NCBI GenBank assembly: GCA_011503125.2 | Contig: WWBZ02000002.1 | Span: 372,001-436,000 of the forward strand | Reading direction: 5' to 3' | Origin: Botryosphaeria dothidea | Taxonomy: Eukaryota > Ascomycota > Dothideomycetes > Botryosphaeriales > Botryosphaeriaceae | Length of the DNA: 64,000 nt | Part shown: in pieces, positions 56,194-64,000 of the stretch | Numbering within the stretch: position 1 is the first letter of the stretch | How the letters are laid out: each line of letters begins with the position of its first letter | Program-made: the position numbers and the translations under genes | The notes under the pieces: generated by a model | What the model was told of the DNA's origin: nothing | What the model saw: the letters and a program-made list of their open reading frames with translations, nothing else | Databases searched by the model: none

Positions 56194-56923
56194 ATGGCCG
56201 TGGCTGGGCTCTTTTTGGCTTTCTTTACGCAAATCATCTCAGCGCAAGACGTATACGCCCCATATTCAGGCTCAGTTGCTGTCTACATCGTCGGAGCCGA
56301 TGGCGTCCAGATCAGTGCCGCATCACCCGCCTCCTGTCCTCAATATGCTTCTCTGAGTTGCAGTGGAATCGGATATCCGAACTGGTTAGTTCCATGTGAG
56401 CCGTAGAATATTCTGGCACCGCAGAGTCCGCCCATTGCCCCTACTCCTGCAGGCAGACTAACGGTCGAATAGGTGTTGTCCGACTGACCATACATGTCAA
56501 TACCTCAGCTCATCGTCCGTTGTAGGTTGTTGTCCTTCAGGCCAAGCCTGCAGCGGAACAGTCAATGCACAGTCCGTCACCACTGTGACCGTTACTGTCG
56601 TACAGACGCAAACGCAATACCTCCAGCCGCAACCGACCACCCAGTATGTCGGGCCCGCATACGTTCAGCCCACTACCACTGCCTACGTCGGTGCTGCAGG
56701 GGGCGGCGTCTATGCTGGATACTGCTCCACGCTGATTGCTGACGGCCCGGGCCTCCCGACGACGCGGGCGGGCGACTGTGGAACTATCCTTGTGGTAAGT
56801 GGTGCCTGGGAGGGAGCCCACGGAAGCAGAGGATGGTATGGCTGGGGTGTTCCGGTTGCCGTGGTCTTGAACATCTTGATCGGCGCATGGCTGGCCGGAG
56901 GAAGGAGAATGGGCGCAGTTTGA
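56194..56923 (+). CDS. Cys-rich secreted/surface protein with C-terminal membrane segment
   Basis: Two exons, 56194-56384 and 56473-56923 (88-nt intron with CTAAC branch site), 213 residues. The start at 56194 opens a signal peptide (MAVAGLFLAFFTQIISAQ); an in-frame ATG at 56101 would add 31 residues before it. The mature N-terminal domain has paired Cys-Cys motifs, with WCCP made by splicing and GCCPSG further on, as in small fungal Cys-rich wall proteins. A Thr/Gln/Val-rich stalk and a terminal hydrophobic segment (about 185-207) follow, ending in a short RRMGAV tail. The latter suggests a membrane anchor, or a GPI signal with atypical tail. Function is unknown; it is likely exposed at the cell surface. 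Confidence 0.72.
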
Positions 56924-57143
56924 GCCCAAGGCATCGGTGCGGTGAGTCGCGCATTTCGCTATTCGCGAACCAAGGAATGGAATATGGGCGTTTGTTGGTC
57001 TTTCGGGACTCGGAATGGAAGACTTGATGAGACATGATCAATGAAGCGAACGACATTTGCATCCACATGCTGGGACGGGCTTATGGGGAAAGATCGTACA
57101 GCAACAAATAAATTCTGGATTAAGATTTCATAATACGTAATGA

Positions 57144-58024
57144 TTAGTTGCCTCTCTTCGCATCCTCTTCGTCGTTCTTTGGCACACCAACCATCTTTGG
57201 CACGCTGACGGCGTTGAGACGACGGAAAGCCTAAGATTAAAGGTCATTAGCGGGTCTGACCTAGAAAGCCGAGACCTAAACGCGCATCTAACGAGCCATC
57301 ACGCACCAGCCAAGGGGTCGACCACCACACCCTACTAGTACCCCACCAAGCCCAGGAAAAGGTGTAATTCGCCCAAAAAATCGGGCTCGCCAGCTGCCAA
57401 AAGCTACTCACATTAGCGATGCTGCTTTCCGGAAGATTGCCATCCCACTTGTCTTCGACTTTGGTGATCTTCCCTGCACTGTCGGTCGAGATGTTGACGA
57501 TTGAGTTGATGGTTGTTTCCTTCTTGATACCCTTGACGACGTAGCGTGTTTTCAGACTCATTGTGATTGGGTTGCCGGCCGAGGTCACTTCATGATGCAA
57601 ACGCTCGATTTCGCTGAAGGCGGTTTGGAGGCCGTACTGCGAAGTGAATGGTCAGATGGGACCCAAAAGCCTGACGAGTACGGAGCTCTGGAAGGTCAGG
57701 GCGACAGACCCACTGCGGTTCGAATTCCTTTCTTCCTCGCGCCTGCGTGATTGGATCCTCAAACACAGCCTCATCAGACCAGAGTCTGAGCTTCGCAAGC
57801 GAAGGACGGCCAGCGAAGAGGTCAAGAACGCTGCCTACTATGATCTTTTGGTCGGAAGACAATTCGACACCGGGGGCCGTTTGGATGTTGGTGTTTTCAA
57901 TTTTCAAATCTCCCGAGCTATATGCCATGGTGCGCACTTGTGCGGAAGGTGCGTATGAAGCTTTGATGGGAACAGCTAAAGGTCTGGCAATCACTTGTAG
58001 GGGGCGTTGTACGAACGGGCGCAT
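57144..58024 (-). CDS. NTF2-like/SnoaL-fold protein, possibly mitochondrial
   Basis: Three exons, 58024-57710, 57636-57412, 57230-57144; introns of 73 and 181 nt; 208 residues. The first 32 residues are basic with few acids (MRPFVQRPLQVIARPL), like a mitochondrial presequence. The core has the helix-then-curved-sheet pattern of the NTF2 fold: VLDLFAGRPSLAKLRLWSDEAVFEDP, a conserved small-domain opening in fungal SnoaL-like proteins, then TRYVVKGIKKETTINSIVNI and a KVEDKWDG strand. No catalytic residues are obvious. Fungal relatives are usually uncharacterised. The second intron is longer than the local norm. The 5' leader faces an unannotated 380-bp gap. Confidence 0.72.
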
Positions 58025-58406
58025 GGAGAAAATTGTAAAGAGGTATGGCGACTTGAAGAAGGGACCGAAGGAGAAGCTGTAAAGTTATGCTTCTTTATGC
58101 TGTATGTCAACGTCACAGTGTTGAGCTCATTGCCCAAACAGGACTAGAGCTGGGTTGAGGCCGAGTCGTGACGCAATTCCTGGTGCCAAGGGAGGAACAT
58201 CTTGACGTATCGGATGTTGTCAAGGGGGCAAAAACTAAAAGCCATGGAAAGATTGGAGGACATGCATGAAATCAAGGCTGGGCAGACCAAAATCGAATTG
58301 CATCCAAAACGGGGAAGCCGAAAGCCTTCATTGCAAAGGAAGTCAAACACGTCTGGGCGAGTGCTTCAAATGACTGCCTTTGCGGTTGTATGGCGAAGGC
58401 CCTGGA
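58025..58406. other. Intergenic
   Basis: 382 bp between two minus-strand genes; no open frame with support. It should contain the deaminase 3' end and the NTF2-like gene's promoter. Confidence 0.5.
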
Positions 58407-58928
58407 TCAATGACCAGAAGTAGCAATAACTAGAATTTCATCTTCCAGGCCAGGCACGAGGATGCACTGGATCTCGTGTCCTTCCAGCTTTGCCCTCCCA
58501 GCATTTTCGCCGATGAACTTCTCAGGCTCCTTTACACCTAGGTAGACCTTCTTGATGCCACCATTGGGACTATCCCTGGTACGAACAATGCGATCGACGC
58601 AAGGCAAGTTTCCGCTCAATCTCTTGCCACATGGCTCCATGGTTGTGTAGATGACAGTCTTCTCCGGAAGCACCTCGCCAACACGCTCCTCGGGCAAGCG
58701 GTGGCTGGACGCGTACTTTTGCAAGGCGCACTGCTCAGCGTGTGTATTTCCTTCGAGCTCGAGCGTGTAGCCGGTGGCCAGTATGGTACCGTCATTCTCG
58801 TCGACCAGTACAGCGCCCACGCAGAAATTGGAGGGCTTTGGGGGAGACTTCTTTGCCTCGGCGAGGGCTAGACGCATGTACGCGCCGTGGTCGAGGGGCG
58901 AGGTCGGGCTCATCGATTCGGCAGACAT
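58407..58928 (-). CDS. RibD-like (DRAP-type) zinc deaminase
   Basis: Single exon, 173 residues. Cytidine-deaminase-fold enzyme with the zinc-binding and proton-shuttle motif H63-A-E65 and a second ligand motif P-C100...C110. The nine-residue spacing between the two cysteines (EPCGKRLSGNLPC) resembles RibD-type pyrimidine deaminases (EPC...PPC) rather than the PCxxC of cytidine/dCMP deaminases. RibD-type enzymes deaminate the diaminohydroxyphosphoribosylaminopyrimidine intermediate of riboflavin synthesis. No reductase or pseudouridine synthase domain is attached. A role in riboflavin synthesis is inferred; the substrate is not certain. It is divergent from the J-protein gene, 200 bp between starts. 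Confidence 0.75.
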   Translation of the reverse strand: MSAESMSPTSPLDHGAYMRLALAEAKKSPPKPSNFCVGAVLVDENDGTILATGYTLELEGNTHAEQCALQKYASSHRLPEERVGEVLPEKTVIYTTMEPCGKRLSGNLPCVDRIVRTRDSPNGGIKKVYLGVKEPEKFIGENAGRAKLEGHEIQCILVPGLEDEILVIATSGH

Positions 58929-59128
58929 GATGGGCAGTCAAATTGTTGGCAATGGCGTTGAATGGGTAGAGAAAGAGATAGAGGGCGATGATGCATTGCG
59001 CGACGCGCCTCTTGACTCGAGCCAGCCCCGCTTGTGGCAGTCGCGTCACCCGCCGACGCGTCTTCCAGCGCCGCTCATCTATCTGCCAAAACCAACCACC
59101 CGCATCCATCTTCACCACTGCCGCCAAT
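58929..59128. promoter_or_regulatory. Compact divergent promoter (deaminase / J protein)
   Basis: Only 200 bp lie between the two start codons, so both genes share the regulatory region. No TATA box is seen. Confidence 0.5.
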
Positions 59129-60058
59129 ATGCCTAGGAAACAGAAGAACCAAACCGAGGACATCGAGGACCTCATCGATGAAGAGCCTCCCAAGTCTATC
59201 AATCCTTACCACGTCCTCGGCATCGTCAATGACGCAACGCCTGACCAAATCAAGAGCGCCTACCGCAAGGCTGCCTTGAAACACCATCCAGGTAAGCTGT
59301 TTCTTCCAATCTTTGACCGCGGTTGCTGATAGCAGCCAGACAAGGCCGATGACAAGGAGGCTGCGCACGCTAAGTTCCAGGAAATCGCTTTCGCCTATGC
59401 CATCCTTTCTGACCCTCGCCGCCGCTCTCGCTACGACACCACCGGTCGCACTGAGGAAACCGTCGACCTCGAAGACGATGATTTCAATTGGACCGAATAC
59501 TACAAGGAGCAGTTCGAGGGCATTGTCACTGCCGAGGCCATCGAGAAGTTCAAGCAGGAATACAAGGGCGGTGCTGAGGAGAGGAATGACCTTCTCGAGG
59601 CCTACAAGAAGTTTAAGGGCAATATGAACAAGATCTACGAGGTCATCATGCTCAGCAATCCCCTTGAAGACGAAGAGCGCTTTCGGTCCATTCTCGATGC
59701 GGCCATCGCCGACGGAACAGTGCGTGTCGAGAAGAAGTATGCAGAAGAGTCAGAGAAGAGTCGCCAGAACAGGATGAAGGCGGCGAGGAAGGAGGCTGAC
59801 GAAGCAGACGATGCCGCAAAAGAAATCGGTACCAACGACAAAAAGAAAAAGAAGACCCAGGCTGGCGGCGACCTTGGCGACCTTGCCGCCATGATCCAAC
59901 AACGTCAGAAGGGCCGTGCTGAGTCTTTCTTTGATCAGCTCGAGGCCAAGTATGCGCCCGACTCCAAGAAAGGCAAGAAACGGGCACCACCGCCGGACGA
60001 GCTTCCCGAGGAAGCGTTCCAGCGGACCGCGTCTCGAGCAAAGAAGGGCAAGAAATGA
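59129..60058 (+). CDS. J-domain co-chaperone, DNAJC9-like
   Basis: Two exons, 59129-59291 and 59340-60058 (48-nt intron), 293 residues. The J domain is at about 21-90: YHVLGI, then the HPD tripeptide H53-P54-D55, whose Asp codon is split by the intron, then FAYAILSDPRRRSRYD. J proteins stimulate the ATPase of Hsp70. After the J domain come an acidic helix with FNWTEYYKEQF, a long charged coil (KSRQNRMKAARKEADEADDAAKE) and a basic Lys-rich tail. The same architecture is found in human DNAJC9, which also acts as a histone chaperone. The nuclear role here is inferred from architecture. Confidence 0.88.
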
Positions 60059-60729
60059 AGATATCGTCCGCTTGTGGAGAATGATGCCCACTATTCGTAA
60101 TTGCTAATCGCTGGTCCATGACGATGAGCGCGACGGATTTCTTTTTCTGCTTCGTGTAAGGAACTAGGGAAGACAACATTTGCGGATAGGCCGAGTGCCA
60201 CCTCGAATAGTCATCCTGGATGCACAATTTTAGATCAAATAAGCCGGAACAAGCGACACCAACACTCCCTACCCCTGCGTACAACAATAGCAACTTGGAT
60301 TGACCGGAAAAACGCCACATAAATTATACCCCCGCACTCTTGGTCCCTGCCAAGCCATCGCATGTCTGCAAACGTCATCCCTCCCGGAAGACCCGCTACC
60401 CAATTGCACATGGCTGCGCTAGTCGTTCCTTTGGTGGCTTGAGTCTGCAGATTGGCTCATTGGTCGTGATCGATATACCCATTTTCCTCTCCCGCTCCAT
60501 CGTCAATAAGGAAGGGAGGAAGCAAGGAGACAGGCCTGGCGACTCGTTTGTACAACGACACCCACAAAATCGCTGGTCACTGGGTCTTGCAGTGGGGGTG
60601 ATCTCTAAAGGTTGGCTGGTACAAAAATTCAAAATTTAGCTTTCCATTCCTTGTGCCTCGCCTTATATATTTACGTCCAGGATCGTCCGACTTCTGCAGC
60701 TCTTCTCTGCAACCCGAAAGGCCACAATC
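60059..60729. promoter_or_regulatory. Intergenic with TATA box before the modular Cys-rich gene
   Basis: TTATATATTT at about 60663-60672 is 60 bp upstream of the ATG at 60730; a strong TATA candidate for a secreted-protein gene. The rest is non-coding as far as I see. Confidence 0.5.
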
Positions 60730-63594
60730 ATGAAGACTTCAAGCATCGTTTTTGTTTTTCTTCCGTTTTGTCTGGCTGTGCCAGCCCCCGCCGCAGAAGA
60801 CGATTTTGCGTGCGCTTGCCCAATGCCTCTTTGCCCACCAGACCAACCTGAAGTATGCCCGGACATTCACAAGTGTGAAAATTAGTTTCTAACGTTTTGG
60901 TAGCGTTGCGAGTGTCAAAATTCTGCAATTGCAGCATGTTGGGCGCAACAGGTCGAGGATGGCAAGATCTGCCCTGCGCCTGCTCTCAAGGTAAGCGGCA
61001 CCTGGTCTTGCATGCCACGGCAACGTGGCTGGGAACCGTTTTACGCCATTTGCTACTTGAGCTCAACCTCTGTAAATTTCATTAGAACTGCGTGCTCACT
61101 ATCTGTAGGACTGTAACTCCACGGAATCCGCGCCCGCCTCCATCAGCACTAGTCTCTCAGCCCGGCACTTAACAAGTGTCTTGACAGCGCCCGCATCCTC
61201 AGCAAGCTGTGCATGCGAACCAGCTTTTTGCCCACAGGTCTGGCCTCAGGTAAATACAATAGCCGACTGCAAGGCCTGAGTCTCTGACGATGCTAGTCGT
61301 GTCGATGCGCAAATTCTGCCAAAACTCGCTGCCACCAGAGATGTGGCGGCAGTTTGCCGCAGCTCCAAGATTGCGGTGACACTCTGGATCAGAGCGCATC
61401 TTTGTACGGGGGACTCGCAAGACCAACGGGATCAAAAACGGCTTCGCCACTCGAGACACTGGAGCTCGATCCCGGTTTCAATCAACCTGTCCCATCAGTT
61501 TCCCAAATCCTAAAATCTACACTAAGCTACGAAGAGCCGTCCGCCATTCTCTCTGCCCCAGAACCTGAACGGTCGTGCGAGTGCGAGCCTGCTGCTTGTA
61601 TTTTGTCTTGGCCAGCTGTATGTGCTCCACGCTTCCAATCGTTCACTCGCGATGGCAATGCTCATCTCCCTTTTAGGGCTGTCTCTGTCAAAACAAAGCT
61701 AAACTCGATTGCTATGATACCTGTGGGGGTGCTTATCCAAAACTTCTGGTACATCGCCTTCGAAGATTGAAACGGCCGAGCGCGTTTATGTTCCAACAAA
61801 AAAAATAGTGATTAACGTCTGTATAGGACTGTGGGAGCGACGCGAACGCGACATCGACTTCAAATCTTGAGGAATTTCCCCAGTTCACGGACACTCCTGA
61901 AGAGCTCCCTTCCGAACCTGACGTAATCCCCAATCCCGCATGTCAATGCGACCCAGTCTTTTGCGCACAAAGCTGGCCCCTGGTCAGTGGTCCGCAAACA
62001 CCAACATCAATTGTTTCCATCCATTGGCAGTGCTAACAATCTCATCAGAGCTGCCAATGTAGCAACCAGGCAGCTAGTGACTGTGCAGCAATATGTGGAC
62101 GGCCCACGCCACAGTTTTTGGTGAGTCCTCGCAAATCTGAATCCCTGGCTCATCACTAGGGCAGCGGTGATTGCACCAGGGCTGACACCAACGAAGGACT
62201 GCGATGGCCCTGCACCGTCAGACATCCAAACCGAGCTGCCTGATCTGTTCAGCATGATCCCAGATCCCAGCGACATTCCAGTTATATTTACGAACCTCAT
62301 CCCCGACCTCCCCGACCCCCAGGACCTGCCAGAATACCTCGAAAACCTACCTGACTATATCAACGATATACCAGACAACGAGCCTTGGTCGGAAACACAC
62401 AACTGGTTCTCCTTCCTCTTTCCGGGACCAACAGCAGCAGCCCAAAGTGCTGTTCCCGAGCTTCCTGAATCTGCGGTGTTTTCGAGGGAGGAGAGAGTGG
62501 CGGCGCTGACCACCGATACTCCAGCGGTCACCAGCACCGCCACTCCCAGTTACCGCGTTTGCGGCCACCGTGCGGCTGACCCATGTCCGACCGGCTATGA
62601 CTGCGTGACGCAGCCTGGCGCCAATTGCGGCCCCGAGGTCGATTGCGGCGGCTATTGTGTGGATGCTTTGAATGGCCATACACTTCTTGCAGGTGTGGCT
62701 ACGTCCACCTCGCCATCAGCAACACTGAGCAACACCACTACTTTGAGCTTCAGCCAGATAACAGACTATTTTCCTAGCACGCTCAGCACTTCGAGAAGGT
62801 TAGTACGGCCGCCGCGGCAAGTCAGTGAATCCCCGGCCCCAGATTCTGCGACCACTGCAAGCGATGGAGCTACAAGCACGCCAATCCTATCACCGCAAAT
62901 ACCTTGCGGCGAAGGCTACCCGCCTTGTGATCCGGGCCTACAATGCGTCGACATTTTTGTTAGCGGCATTGGCTTCGCCGAGAAACGGAGTTTCTGCGCC
63001 TTCGTACCTTCCAGCAGTAGCAGCGGCAACGATGCCGATATCGCCTCGACCTCCGCTCCGAGCCTCGCTGCCTCCTCTGTGGTCGTTGCTGTGTCTAACA
63101 CCCCCATCTGGCCCGACACGGTCTGGCCCGGGCCGATCACAACCCTCCGTCCCATGTTCGGTCCCGGTCCCGTTGGCATTTCACTTCAGAGCTCTTCGAC
63201 GCCCATCGTCATCAACTCCATCCCCGCTCTCTTGCCCCCACTAGCCCCGATTCCTACGCCGTTACACACACCGTCCGCGATCCCCACCCCAACAAACAGC
63301 CTGTCACTCCCTTCCGACGCTTCTACTGCGATTCCTCTCGTCATGCACTGCGGCGGTCCAGCAAATGGCACCTGCCCAGAGATTATGGCATGCGTGCGCG
63401 ACCTGGACGCTCCGGCCGGCCTCAGTGGCTGCGGTCCCCCTTGTGGTGAGGTCGGTGTGTGTATCGTGCCCGAGACATGTGGCGGCTTTGTAGGGAAGCA
63501 GTGTAGCCAGGTGGGCCGAGTATGTGTGGATGACCCTAGAGACGACTGTGATCCAGCGAGCGGTGGGGCCGATTGTATAGGAATATGCATATGA
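60730..63594 (+). CDS. Modular secreted Cys-rich repeat protein
   Basis: Eight exons, 60730-60852, 60904-60990, 61109-61249, 61297-61617, 61677-61748, 61827-61982, 62049-62120, 62197-63594; seven introns, all phase 0; 789 residues. The signal peptide ends near residue 20. Four copies of a module follow: a CxC-x4-C pair ending ...WP(Q/A/L), intron, CxC-x-N-x-A...C...CGG-type half, usually intron, then DC. Introns fall at equivalent places in each module, so the gene grew by exon duplication. The last exon holds Asp/Pro-rich and Ser/Thr-rich linkers and further Cys repeats of a second type (for example CGGFVGKQC...CVDDPRDDCDP-x-GGADC). Fungal proteins with the second repeat type are common and uncharacterised. 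A wall, adhesion or effector role is possible; none is shown. Confidence 0.78.
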
Positions 63595-64000
63595 AGAGTA
63601 CAGCTAAAAGGACTTGAGGTCGCGGGGGACGGGAGACGGGGCGGAGGGAACGTTGTCATTCTTGGTTAGTTTGCACGGCTTGGTAGATTTTGTACGCCCA
63701 CACCGGAATGAATGGCCGCAGCATTATTTCTTCTGCGTATCTAATAATTATATTGGTACATTATAAACTATACACAAGGGAAGAAGAAAAAACCGACCGC
63801 TCCAAGTCCGAAAGGCCGAGAGAAGAGATGAAGCGGGGTCTTAATGAAAGACACGCATGCATGATGTCATGTCATGCTCCATGAAACGCAAAGTATGAAA
63901 GGAAGACGATACAATGCCGAAGTGCCACGTTCCCGGAAAACTTGATTAGCCTGGCAAGGAACGTTGAAAATCGACAAACTCGCCGTTTTGATAGGAGCTT
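63595..64000. other. Right-edge intergenic sequence
   Basis: 406 bp downstream of the Cys-rich gene. No coding frame is supportable. Confidence 0.5.

Noticed and set aside
56385..56526. Longer intron in the surface-protein gene ending at GTTGTAG
   Set aside because: It loses the frame or gives an odd triple-Cys; the acceptor at 56472 has a CTAAC branch site and creates WCCP in frame.
1..64000. tRNA genes, rRNA, CRISPR arrays
   Set aside because: No tRNA B-box with a matching cloverleaf was seen by eye, no rRNA, and no regularly spaced direct repeats; a tRNA scan would be decisive.

Overview
The window is nuclear DNA of a filamentous ascomycete. The evidence is short introns (mostly 47-75 nt, GT-AG, several with CTAAC-type branch sites), fungal-specific families (LysM, CBM18/GH18 killer-toxin-like chitinase, LaeA-like methyltransferase, ENA ATPase, SAPS, Stn1), and one TA-rich repeat island whose transposon copies differ mainly by C-to-T and G-to-A changes, as expected of RIP. 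A dothideomycete-type genome is my best guess but is not proven by the sequence.

Layout. 0.3-7.4 kb holds four carbohydrate genes: a UDP-sugar dehydrogenase (+), then on the minus strand a chitin-synthase-like GT2 polysaccharide synthase, a class III GH18 chitinase and a GH43 arabinanase. After a 1.9 kb gap come an Nbp2/Skb5-like SH3 protein (-) and the CTD phosphatase Ssu72 (+). 13.8-23.1 kb is a divergent pair: a 1,772-residue secreted chitinase of the killer-toxin-alpha/beta-like type (-, 16 exons) and a six-unit LysM protein (+). A single-exon F-box-like protein follows and abuts the repeat island.

24.7-36.7 kb is the repeat island. It holds a RIP-decayed Ty3/Gypsy chromovirus interior (-), inverted LTR copies, a young 5'-truncated LINE inserted into the Gypsy pol gene with a 16-bp target duplication, two more copies of the same LINE arranged head to head, and a solo LTR nested in one of them. 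The LINE copies are mosaics of RIP-mutated and clean segments.

36.7-64 kb is gene-dense again: a SAPS-domain PP2A/PP6-type regulatory subunit (-), ESCRT-III Vps60 (+), an ENA-type P-ATPase (+), a secreted protein with a Kex2 site followed by WWWW (+), telomere protein Stn1 (-), a LaeA-like methyltransferase (-), a Cys-rich membrane/GPI-type surface protein (+), an NTF2-fold protein (-), a RibD-like deaminase (-), a DNAJC9-type J protein (+) and a modular secreted Cys-rich protein built from repeated phase-0 exons (+).

Themes. Many genes act at the cell wall or cell surface (GT2 synthase, two GH18s, LysM protein, GH43, three Cys-rich secreted proteins). The two most suggestive associations are the sugar-nucleotide dehydrogenase + GT2 + chitinase cluster and the chitinase/LysM divergent pair. 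Exon structures were built by hand from splice signals and reading-frame continuity; every multi-exon model stays in phase except the fourth intron of the GH43 gene.
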